From Deltaproteobacteria bacterium (GTDB lineage: Bacteria; Desulfobacterota; Desulfobacteria; Desulfobacterales; Desulfosalsimonadaceae): a stretch of DNA of 43,511 bases. Numbering within the stretch: position 1 is the first letter of the stretch; every line of letters begins with the position of its first letter. The notes beneath the pieces were generated by a model that made no database searches, was not told where the DNA came from, and was given only the letters and a program-made list of their open reading frames with translations. Both the position numbers and the translations under genes were made by a program. The stretch is from contig JAADHK010000019.1 in the NCBI GenBank assembly GCA_013151835.1, positions 1,879-45,389 of the forward strand, given 5' to 3'. This document shows, piece by piece, positions 36,858 through 43,511 of this stretch.

Positions 36858-37971
36858 ACGGTTATTTGTCGATTCGAGCGTGGCCGGCAGCCCGGTAGCT
36901 GAGGCCATATCAAAAAAAATCGGAATTTTGCCCAGCCTGGTGGACGGACCCGGGCCTGTTTACCGTGCGGTGTCGGAATCCCCGGACCCCGAGGCCGCAG
37001 GAAAAAAAGTGCTGTTTCTCACGAAAAACAGCGGGACATTCATAAAGGACTGCCCGGGCACATCCCATTACACCTGCTGCGGATACCGGATACTTCATAT
37101 CGGCACCTATTGTGTCATGGACTGTTCATATTGCATACTTCAGGCTTATTTTCATCCGCCCGTTCTTCAGTTTTTCGTCAATCACGGGGAGATGAAAAAA
37201 GCGTTGGCCCTGGCGTTTGAAGACAGGCAAATCATGAGGATAGGCACCGGAGAATATACCGACTCCCTGATCTGGGAATCTTTTTATCCGCTTTCAAAAA
37301 CCCTGGTGCCGCTTTTTGCCTCCCAGTCATCCTGCGTCCTTGAATTAAAATCAAAGACAACGGCCATAAAAAATCTTCTTGACCTTGAACATAACCGGAA
37401 AACCATAATGGCCTGGTCCGTAAATACCGGGCGAGTGATACACGATCAAGAGCGTGGGACCACAAGCCTTGAAAACCGGATATTGACCGCAAAAACCTGT
37501 GTGTCTTCAGGATACCCGGTTGCATTTCATTTCGATCCCATGTTAATATATGACGGATGCGAGGATGAGTATATATTTGTTGTGGATTTTATCTTCGACA
37601 ATATCCCCGCCGATGAGATCGTATGGATAAGCATGGGCGCTTTCAGGTTCATGCCTTTATTGAAACCGATACTTGAAAGAAGATTCCCTGCTTCCCGGAT
37701 TGTTTATAATGAATTTGTCCGTGGCATTGACTCTAAAATGAGATATTTCAAGCCCCTGCGCATGCGCCTTTACCGGAGCGTCATTGATCGCATACGGAAG
37801 AGGGCGCCCGATGTTTGTGTATATTTTTGCATGGAAGACGAAGAGGTGTGGGAAAAAACCATGGGCTTTTCGCCTGCCGTTCACGGCGGACTTGCACGCA
37901 TGCTTGATGTAAGTGCAAAAAAACATTGCGGACTTAGCGGGCGGTTTCGCCCCGGACCGATTTCTTACTAA
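36841..37971 (+). CDS. Spore photoproduct lyase-like radical SAM protein
   Basis: The 376-residue protein (GTG start inside the ParB-like gene) is related to spore photoproduct lyase: CPGTSHYTCCGYRILHIGTY followed by CVMDCSYCILQAY, with the iron-sulfur cysteines at 91, 95 and 98 in CxxxCxxC, the same numbering as in B. subtilis SplB from memory. Later segments (FVNHGEMKKAL, ELKSKTTAIKNLL, WSVNTGRVIHDQERGTTSLE, YPVAFHFDPMLIYDG) also follow the SPL layout. The place of the hydrogen-donor Cys141 (EASCTSD in SplB) reads GTGEYTDS here, with no cysteine, and Tyr99 is replaced by Ile. It may act on another DNA lesion or on RNA; the organism is not expected to sporulate. Confidence 0.88.
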   Translation: MNYGIKRLFVDSSVAGSPVAEAISKKIGILPSLVDGPGPVYRAVSESPDPEAAGKKVLFLTKNSGTFIKDCPGTSHYTCCGYRILHIGTYCVMDCSYCILQAYFHPPVLQFFVNHGEMKKALALAFEDRQIMRIGTGEYTDSLIWESFYPLSKTLVPLFASQSSCVLELKSKTTAIKNLLDLEHNRKTIMAWSVNTGRVIHDQERGTTSLENRILTAKTCVSSGYPVAFHFDPMLIYDGCEDEYIFVVDFIFDNIPADEIVWISMGAFRFMPLLKPILERRFPASRIVYNEFVRGIDSKMRYFKPLRMRLYRSVIDRIRKRAPDVCVYFCMEDEEVWEKTMGFSPAVHGGLARMLDVSAKKHCGLSGRFRPGPISY

Positions 37972-38009
37972 TGTGATTGCCCCCAACCCTTAGAGCCAGG
38001 GAGATAATG

Positions 38010-39983
38010 ATGAAAACCTTGACCCGTTCCCTTCTTTCGATCCTGATTCTTTTCATTCAATTTTTTATGGCAGGCGGCGCTTTTGCAACACCCGAGGCGG
38101 CTGATCAGTCCCGGCCCGACCTGGTCCTTCGCATTCACGGCCTTATCCCGGCGCTGAAGGTTGTTGACGACATTGCAGGCGCTACGGGATCACAGGTATC
38201 CCCGTCTCTCCTGCTCGGCGGTATGCTCCAGGGGACCGCGTGGATTGATTCCTCAAAAGACATTGTTTTAGGGGCCTGGTTTGATCCCGAACACCCTGAA
38301 GCACAGCCCGTAATGGGTGCGCTTGTCCCGTTTGCCTCGGAAAATGCAGGGTTTGCATCAGCCTATCATGCAAAAGCCGGTGGCTCGTATTATCTCATAT
38401 CCCTCCCGCCGGGAAACCCGAAGCCACTGTCCGAAGCCCTTGAGTCGGCCCTGGCAAAAGAATCCATGGCCACGTCCGGGCGTTTTCTTTCCATGGAGAT
38501 ATCCCTTTCCCATATCCTGAAAAATGCGGATCCCATTGTGGAAAAATGGGCCGGTGAAGTTGAAAAAAAAATAATGGCCGGAAGGCCCGGATCATCCCCT
38601 TCAATTACTCCGGACCAGGCGCGAAAAATGGTTTCCGGGCTTGTCGATCTCGGCAAACAGGTAAAACGCCTTGCAGTAGGGATTGATATCAATAAATCTG
38701 AAGCTTCTTTTTTTATGAGCGTAAAAGGCGGTGAAGGATCGCGTTTAAACGGCATTCTGACAAAAAAAGGCGCTCCCGGAGAATCTCGGCTCGTAAACCT
38801 CTCGCTGCCAGGCAACTATCCCATACGGTTTTCCGTGCATCCGTTTTCAAACAAGGATATTATCGGTTTTTTAAACGATTCCCTGGGAGGATTTTACAAG
38901 TCCATAGGGATCAATCCAGCTGAAACCGGGAAGATAATGAAATATTTTACCGGTGAGACTGTCGGCGGGATGCGAATAAATAAGGATGCAGGCATTGAGA
39001 TGTCGGTTGCAGCCGTATTCGATGATAAGGAGAAACGGAAGCCCGATTTTCTACAATCAGTATATATCCCCTGGCTCATGGATTACGGTAAAAACATGGC
39101 AGCGGCTTCAAAAGGTGCATTGCCCGGGGAGCGGTTTGCGCCGAATTTTACCAAGGCCGCCGAATCCAGGGTTTCAGGACATCGTACATTGGGCGTAAAA
39201 GGATGGCTCCCCGTCATGTCCGCCCCTGGGGCAAAAGCCGAAAAAAAATTCTTTTCCATTCGCATGACGGTTTTGGACGGCCTTCTGCTTGCTGCGTCGG
39301 ATGATCGCAGACTGGGCGAATTAATTGCCGCTGCAAAAGACCTTAAATCGGGACCGGCCACGGGGCCGTTCTTTGAAGCCAGGATGCGTGCCACGGATTT
39401 GATTTCACCCGGAGGGGCCGGAAATCCGGGCCGATCCGGGGCCGGAGAACTCATCATGACCGTGGATATCAGGGACGGTGAGCTGGTAATTGAATATAAA
39501 ACAAGGATTGCCGATATCAAGACACTTGCGGCATCAGCCATGAAAGGCCAAAAACAGCAGACCCCCTCTGCCGGGGAGCAATCGCGGTCCCGGTCCCGGC
39601 CAAAAATCGCGAAAACGGAAAAGAAACATGAACTGACCCCTGGAGAACCAGAGTACTGGATAAACAAGGGTTCACTCTATTCGTCATATGGAAATGAAAA
39701 CGCGGCTGTAAAGTCATTTAAAAAAGCGCTTAAACTCGATCCCCAGGCCGTTGAGGCGGAATTTAAACTCGGGGTTTCATACGGGGCTCTGCGCGATTAT
39801 GACAAGGCCTTGAAACACATGAACACTGCATTAAGCAAATCGCCTGAAAACGGACGCTTCCTTTACGGCCGGGCCTGGATTTATCTCCTTTCCGGGCAAA
39901 GGGATAAGGCCATGATCGACATGAAAGCCGCTGCACAAAAGGGAAATCCGGATGCCATGAGGTATCTGGTAAGGCCGCAATAA
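38010..39983 (+). CDS. Exported protein with C-terminal TPR repeats
   Basis: The 657-residue product begins with a signal peptide (LLSILILFIQFFMAGGAFA). A long region without recognisable family (about 25-530; it resembles proteins that describe repeated alpha-beta units such as LPGNYPIRFSVHPFSNKDI) is followed by a basic, serine-rich linker (SRSRPKIAKTEKKHE) and three TPRs at the end (PEYWINKGSLYSSYGNENAA, VEAEFKLGVSYGALRDYDKA, GRFLYGRAWIYLLSGQRDKA). GGGAG six bases before the ATG at 38010 (a second ATG at 38007 is possible). It is presumably periplasmic. It lies directly after the SPL-like gene and two bases before the DHH-CBS gene. Confidence 0.75.
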   Translation: MKTLTRSLLSILILFIQFFMAGGAFATPEAADQSRPDLVLRIHGLIPALKVVDDIAGATGSQVSPSLLLGGMLQGTAWIDSSKDIVLGAWFDPEHPEAQPVMGALVPFASENAGFASAYHAKAGGSYYLISLPPGNPKPLSEALESALAKESMATSGRFLSMEISLSHILKNADPIVEKWAGEVEKKIMAGRPGSSPSITPDQARKMVSGLVDLGKQVKRLAVGIDINKSEASFFMSVKGGEGSRLNGILTKKGAPGESRLVNLSLPGNYPIRFSVHPFSNKDIIGFLNDSLGGFYKSIGINPAETGKIMKYFTGETVGGMRINKDAGIEMSVAAVFDDKEKRKPDFLQSVYIPWLMDYGKNMAAASKGALPGERFAPNFTKAAESRVSGHRTLGVKGWLPVMSAPGAKAEKKFFSIRMTVLDGLLLAASDDRRLGELIAAAKDLKSGPATGPFFEARMRATDLISPGGAGNPGRSGAGELIMTVDIRDGELVIEYKTRIADIKTLAASAMKGQKQQTPSAGEQSRSRSRPKIAKTEKKHELTPGEPEYWINKGSLYSSYGNENAAVKSFKKALKLDPQAVEAEFKLGVSYGALRDYDKALKHMNTALSKSPENGRFLYGRAWIYLLSGQRDKAMIDMKAAAQKGNPDAMRYLVRPQ

Positions 39984-39985
39984 TC

Positions 39986-41284
39986 ATGCAGATGATAACA
40001 ACGCATCGTGGGACCGATTTTGACGCCCTTGCATCGGTTGTGGCCGCCACCATACTCTATCCCGCCGCCGTGCCCGTTCTGCCCGGAACCCTTAATCCCA
40101 ACGTCAAGGCCTTTCTGTCACTCCACAAGGATGTCTTTGACATGAAAACTGTGAAGGACATTGATTTTTCCCTGATCAAACGCCTTATAATCGTGGACAC
40201 CAACCGGTGGGACAGGCTGGAAAAGGGCAATCTCCTTAAGGAAACCAAAGGCCTTGAAGTCTTTATCTGGGACCACCATGAAAATGAGTCCGACATTGCT
40301 ACATCCTGGGAATGCCGCGAAAAGACCGGCGCAAACATAACCATAATGACCAGGGCGCTGAGAAAGGAGAATAAAAGCATCTCACCCATCCAGGCCACGC
40401 TTTTTCTCTGCGGGCTGTACGAGGATACGGGGAGTCTGAGTTTTACCTCAACAACGGCGGATGATGCATATACCGCCGGATATCTGATCGAAAACAAGGC
40501 CGACCTGAATATCCTGCGTACATTTCTCCAACCGGCATATGGACAGCAGCAAAAGGATGTCCTCTTTACAATGCTTAAAACCGCTGAGCGGAAGCGGATC
40601 AACAATTACAGCGTGAGCGTCAATTGTGTCGAAATCCACGGACATGTATCCAGCCTTTCGCTGGTGGTGCACATGTACCGCGAGATTGTTAATGTGGACG
40701 TCGCCTTCGGGATTTTCGTCTTAAGCGGCGGGGACAAGTGCATTGTCATAGGGCGGAGCAATGTGCCTGAAATCAATGTCGGCTCCATTGTCCGGAGCAT
40801 GGGGGGCGGAGGGAACGACGGAGCGGGTTCGGCAATGCTTAAAGCCGTAAATCAGGATGCCGTCAGAGAGTGGATAGAGGAACTGCTGCGGGGTAACCAG
40901 GAAAGCTCGGTTCACGTGGAGGATATCATGTCATCCCCGGTTTTCTTTGTATCCCAGAAAACATCCATGGGAAATGTCGCACAAATCCTGAAGGAAAAGG
41001 GGTGCACCGGCCTGCCCGTGGTGGATGGCGAAAAGCTTGTGGGCATAATATCAAGGCGGGATTTCAAGAAAATACGAAAGGAATCCCAGCTTGAATCGCC
41101 GGTAAAGGCCTTTATGAATATGCATCCCGTTACCATAACACCTGAAAAAAGTCCCATACACGCCGCAAGAATGATGGTTAAACACGATATCGGCCGGCTT
41201 CCGGTTATGGATAACGGCCGGTTGGCGGGTATTATTTCACGCTCGGACGCCATGCGCTTTTTCTATGACGCTCTTCCGGATTGA
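39986..41284 (+). CDS. DHH phosphoesterase with paired CBS domains
   Basis: The 432-residue protein has a DHH domain: motif I TDFDALAS, motif II VDTN, motif III WDHHENESD and motif IV GLYEDTGSL, and a DHHA1-like end SMGGGGNDGAGSAML. Two CBS domains follow (about 310-365, IMSSPVFFVSQKTSMGNVAQ, and about 370-430, MNMHPVTITPEKSPIHAARM). This is the architecture of the N-terminal half of a long deltaproteobacterial and Aquifex-type tRNA nucleotidyltransferase, but no nucleotidyltransferase domain follows; the protein ends right after the second CBS domain. It may act alone on oligonucleotides or cyclic dinucleotides under adenylate control (inference). Confidence 0.88.
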   Translation: MQMITTHRGTDFDALASVVAATILYPAAVPVLPGTLNPNVKAFLSLHKDVFDMKTVKDIDFSLIKRLIIVDTNRWDRLEKGNLLKETKGLEVFIWDHHENESDIATSWECREKTGANITIMTRALRKENKSISPIQATLFLCGLYEDTGSLSFTSTTADDAYTAGYLIENKADLNILRTFLQPAYGQQQKDVLFTMLKTAERKRINNYSVSVNCVEIHGHVSSLSLVVHMYREIVNVDVAFGIFVLSGGDKCIVIGRSNVPEINVGSIVRSMGGGGNDGAGSAMLKAVNQDAVREWIEELLRGNQESSVHVEDIMSSPVFFVSQKTSMGNVAQILKEKGCTGLPVVDGEKLVGIISRRDFKKIRKESQLESPVKAFMNMHPVTITPEKSPIHAARMMVKHDIGRLPVMDNGRLAGIISRSDAMRFFYDALPD

Positions 41285-41316
41285 TTCTATTGCTCAGCAG
41301 GGGCTTGCCCGGCGTG

Positions 41317-41610
41317 TCATGTGTGTATGCGCGAAACAATTTTTCCTTCACCGTCGGCAAGCACTATTTGAAATCCGCCTTCCGCCGCATCTTTTTCCAG
41401 GTCTTCAAACATAACAGCCTGGACCTCGTATTTATTCCCCCGTTGGGTCGGCATGTGAATCAGGCAGTCGGCAGCGTCCTCTTTTGATGTAAATGCCGGA
41501 ATGTAGGGCAGATCATCCGTTTCATCGTGAAGCCCGACAAACCGTTCCTCTGTGCCGGTGTTTTCAACGACCACCCATATCCAGTCGTGTTTTTGGGGCT
41601 TTTTGTTCAT
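41317..41610 (-). CDS. Small conserved hypothetical protein
   Basis: The 97-residue product is acidic and cytoplasmic, with WIWVVVENTGTEERFVGLHD, then AFTSKEDAADCLIHMP and KYEVQAVMFEDLEKDAAEGG. The sequence looks like a folded alpha-beta domain and resembles short proteins of sulfate reducers with the same KYEVQAxxFEDL pattern; I know no function. It is convergent with the DHH-CBS gene, with 32 bases between stops. Confidence 0.7.
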   Translation of the reverse strand: MNKKPQKHDWIWVVVENTGTEERFVGLHDETDDLPYIPAFTSKEDAADCLIHMPTQRGNKYEVQAVMFEDLEKDAAEGGFQIVLADGEGKIVSRIHT

Positions 41611-41818
41611 TGATAGATTCCCTGTGTGCGTGTTTGAGTTTGCGGTTTATATGCATAGATGCAATACTCGCCGCCTGATGTCAAGGATGATGCGGGTCAC
41701 AATCAGCTCTGTCCTGTTTGTTTCTTGCTTGCTGGATACGTTTGAACCTTTCTATCCGGAAAAGGTTTGATTATGGCCTTTAAAAAAATAGCACAAAATA
41801 AAATGTTCGCACGGCCCA

Positions 41819-41872
41819 CGTAGCGGAAGGCGTAGCCTTCCAGTTAAAGGCGGCCTGAAGGCCGCCCCTACG
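41819..41872. repeat. Cloverleaf-like palindromic repeat
   Basis: Outer arms CGTAG (41819-41823) and CTACG (41868-41872) enclose two perfect hairpins: GGAAGGC-GTA-GCCTTCC (41825-41841) and GGCGGCC-TGAA-GGCCGCC (41849-41866). It lies in the 340-bp gap between the small hypothetical gene and the phosphoesterase; the rest of that gap shows no gene. Confidence 0.9.
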
Positions 41873-41950
41873 AGGGCAGTACAATAAAAATAATAGCCCG
41901 CAAGAACCAAACCGGACACTGCTGGGTCACAATAAAAACAGGTCAGACGA

Positions 41951-42601
41951 TTGAATGAAACATTGCAAAAAGCGTCCCGTATCGGACTGATGGCCGATAC
42001 CCATGGAAGCGTGGCCGATCTTGAGGTCTCCATTGTGGCCTTGAAAAAGGCCGGAGCAGATGCTTTGATCCATCTGGGTGATTTCTGCGATTCGGTTCGC
42101 ACCGGCCGGCTTGAGGATATCATTGCCATGCTGATCCGGGAAAATGTGGCTGCCGTCATGGGGAACAATGATTTTCAGATATTAAATCGCCTGAAAAGCA
42201 ACAGCCTTGATCTGCCGAACCGGTCGCGGGAAACGGTTTTGGCCTTTTTACGTTCCACCCCGGTTATTCGCAATATTGATGGAATATGTTTTGCCCACTC
42301 GCTCCCCTATGATAACATTCGATCTTTTTACGAGCCCATAGACGATGGGACGGTTTTGCGGGCTGCCGACATTTTTTCCGAAAGCCCGCACCGGGTTATC
42401 TTCTGCGGTCATTCCCACCTCCCGGCCCTCTTTGTGTGGCATGCGGGCGTTGTGACCCGCCAGGCGTCGATTGCAAAAAGAATTGTTCCCTTTGTGCCGG
42501 AAAATCGCTACATTATTGTTGTCGGTTCCCCATCATCGGGCGAGTGCGGAATTTACGATTCCGGCAGGCATCAATATGAGCGGGTTTTGCTCGATATATG
42601 A
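41951..42601 (+). CDS. Metallophosphoesterase (YfcE-like)
   Basis: A 216-residue calcineurin-like phosphoesterase with MADTHGS, LIHLGDFCDS, AVMGNNDFQ (where many relatives have GNHD/E), and FCGHSHLPALF, then VVGSPSSGECG. The start is a TTG at 41951; no ATG exists before the first metal motif, and another TTG at 41963 is possible. The substrate is unknown. It is the second member of this superfamily in the window. Confidence 0.85.
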   Translation: MNETLQKASRIGLMADTHGSVADLEVSIVALKKAGADALIHLGDFCDSVRTGRLEDIIAMLIRENVAAVMGNNDFQILNRLKSNSLDLPNRSRETVLAFLRSTPVIRNIDGICFAHSLPYDNIRSFYEPIDDGTVLRAADIFSESPHRVIFCGHSHLPALFVWHAGVVTRQASIAKRIVPFVPENRYIIVVGSPSSGECGIYDSGRHQYERVLLDI

Positions 42602-42631
42602 ACTGAACTTACGAATTGAACGGCATTCTTC

Positions 42632-43255
42632 ATGATATCTGATGTGAATAAAATTTTGTGCACCTCCATGGTTGTCCTGATAGTCACTTGTATCAATGCA
42701 TGGGCCGGCACATCCCATTTCCCAGCCCCGGCTTCTGCAAATACATGGTGTGATTACGCCGGATACCTGGATATAGATTCAACGGAAGCTCAAATCGGAG
42801 ATGAAATAGCATTTCTTAGCCCTGCAGGAGAGATAAAAGGAGTTGTTGTTTTATCGAAGCCCGGTCAATACCTGCTTCATGTTTACGAGGGCGAAGGGAT
42901 ATATAACGGTATTGCTCTCGGTGTGAGCATTTGGGATCAATCGAGCCGGATAGAGTATAATGGCAATGCAATATGCCTTTTTTCCGGTGATCTGGGGGGC
43001 AGCACACAGCCTTCATCAATTCCGCCTCAATGGGTGGCTGACGGTTTTTTTTCATTAAACATTCAAGTTAAGACAATGGGGGATATTAATGGCGATTGTG
43101 AACTCGATTTGTCCGATGCAATATTGGCTCTAAAAATTTCATCGGGCATTGCCGTGGCCGGTGTGTATTTGCCTGAAAAAAATGCAGGAGAGATGGATAA
43201 GATCGGGACTGCGGACGCCTTATTTATCCTTCAAAAAACAGCCGGATTGCGATGA
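42632..43255 (+). CDS. Exported protein with a dockerin-like calcium module
   Basis: The 207-residue product has a signal peptide (ILCTSMVVLIVTCINAWA) and a beta-rich middle part (WCDYAGYLDIDSTEAQIGDE, then VVLSKPGQYLLHVYEGEG). Residues about 150-207 carry GDINGDCELDLSDAILALKI, a dockerin type I-like calcium loop (DxNxDxxxxxxD), and a second, less perfect loop near IGTADALFILQKTAG. Such modules in non-cellulolytic bacteria often end secreted or surface proteins. Partner cohesins are not seen here. Confidence 0.78.
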   Translation: MISDVNKILCTSMVVLIVTCINAWAGTSHFPAPASANTWCDYAGYLDIDSTEAQIGDEIAFLSPAGEIKGVVVLSKPGQYLLHVYEGEGIYNGIALGVSIWDQSSRIEYNGNAICLFSGDLGGSTQPSSIPPQWVADGFFSLNIQVKTMGDINGDCELDLSDAILALKISSGIAVAGVYLPEKNAGEMDKIGTADALFILQKTAGLR

Positions 43256-43298
43256 GATTAAAAAACCTATAGTCACATTTTGTAGTTTTTATGAGGGT

Positions 43299-43454
43299 TT
43301 AAAATGACAACTGTTGGAATAAGAGAGTTGAAGCAAAATTTGATGATCTCGTAAATTGTTTATGTGAACCTCTTTGCCGCACTTCATAGAAACCGAACTT
43401 TTTAAGGATTGAAACAATCTCTTTTGGTCTAAGCACCGGGATCGATCCCATCAT
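43299..43454 (-). pseudogene. hicA toxin fragment fused to antisense Phd sequence
   Basis: The minus strand from an ATG at 43454 reads VLRPKEIVSILKKFGFYEVR then QRGSHKQFT, the first half of a HicA toxin with the catalytic histidine context GSHKQF. From about 43350 down, the frame continues into the antisense of the Phd start (RSSNFASTLLFQQLSF) and stops at 43299. The second half of HicA is missing, so the 51-residue product is probably inactive. Confidence 0.75.
43304..43354 (+). pseudogene. Truncated Phd/YefM-type antitoxin start
   Basis: An ATG with GAGGG six bases upstream begins MTTVGIRELKQNL, the standard first strand and helix of Phd/YefM antitoxins, but after 13 residues the homology stops and the frame ends in MIS and TAA. 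The sequence beyond belongs, on the other strand, to a hicA fragment. The ribosome site and start are intact; the rest of the gene is gone. Confidence 0.72.
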
Positions 43455-43511
43455 TATGCCACCATTACAGTCTGGGTGCCGACAAATTCCGCTTTAATTT
43501 CTGGCTCTCCA
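43454..43511 (-). CDS. HicB-like antitoxin, C-terminal end (partial)
   Basis: The last 18 codons inside the window read GEPEIKAEFVGTQTVMVA and end with TAA, which overlaps the hicA fragment start (TAATG). Position and overlap fit a hicB gene upstream of hicA; too little is visible for certainty. It continues beyond the window edge. Confidence 0.5.
   Translation of the reverse strand, partial: GEPEIKAEFVGTQTVMVA

Overview
The window looks like chromosome from a Gram-negative, anaerobic-type deltaproteobacterium, most likely of the Desulfobacterales (sulfate-reducer) group. This is an inference from gene content and style: a Crp/Fnr regulator without iron-sulfur cysteines, PAS/Cache hybrid kinases, MglA-type GTPase with DUF4388 and PilZ partners, paired Hsp70-like genes behind a DUF2760 gene, remnants of ADP-forming acyl-CoA synthetases, dockerin-like exported protein, many toxin-antitoxin pairs and several families of dispersed palindromic repeats. 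No rRNA, tRNA, phage, transposase or CRISPR array is visible.

Layout. 1-9.4 kb: a repeat element at the left edge, a Crp-type regulator (minus), then pdxA-uvrA-hybrid histidine kinase (plus, tightly packed), then manA and a metallophosphoesterase (minus). 9.4-11.9 kb: a decayed diguanylate cyclase tail, a ketopantoate-reductase-type gene, an exported ComEA-like HhH protein with a clear terminator, a 128-bp hairpin repeat and an outer-membrane-type protein. 12.0-17.8 kb: a promoter followed by DUF2760, Hsp70-like and Hsp70-DUF3731-like genes. 17.8-20.0 kb: an unstable stretch with VapBC and its palindromic operator, two separate remnants of acyl-CoA synthetase C-termini, a truncated gene ending in a perfect 32-bp palindrome, and REP-like hairpins. 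20.0-24.5 kb: a glycerophosphodiester phosphodiesterase, a fibronectin-III/barrel surface protein, HicAB, ispF and a DUF104/PIN pair. 24.5-30.1 kb: cysS, uvrB, uvrC. 30.1-31.3 kb: mdh surrounded by three copies of one palindromic repeat. 31.6-34.9 kb: TPR protein, MglA-type GTPase, DUF4388/cNMP-fold protein and PilZ protein, a probable signalling cluster. 35.0-41.3 kb: purC, a ParB-like gene and a spore-photoproduct-lyase-like radical SAM gene overlapping one another, then a secreted TPR protein and a DHH-CBS protein. 41.3-43.5 kb: a small hypothetical, a cloverleaf-like repeat, a second metallophosphoesterase, a dockerin-like protein and a scrambled toxin-antitoxin junction at the right edge.

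How it works together. All three subunits of the UvrABC nucleotide-excision nuclease are in the window (uvrA about 21 kb from uvrBC), next to housekeeping enzymes of B6, isoprenoid, purine, mannose and malate metabolism. The less understood parts are the Hsp70 trio, the GTPase/PilZ cluster, and above all the ParB-like plus SPL-like pair, where the radical SAM enzyme keeps its cluster-binding cysteines but seems to lack the hydrogen-donor cysteine of true spore photoproduct lyase. Repeats have reshaped gene ends: they coincide with stop codons of two genes and encode the last residues of UvrC.
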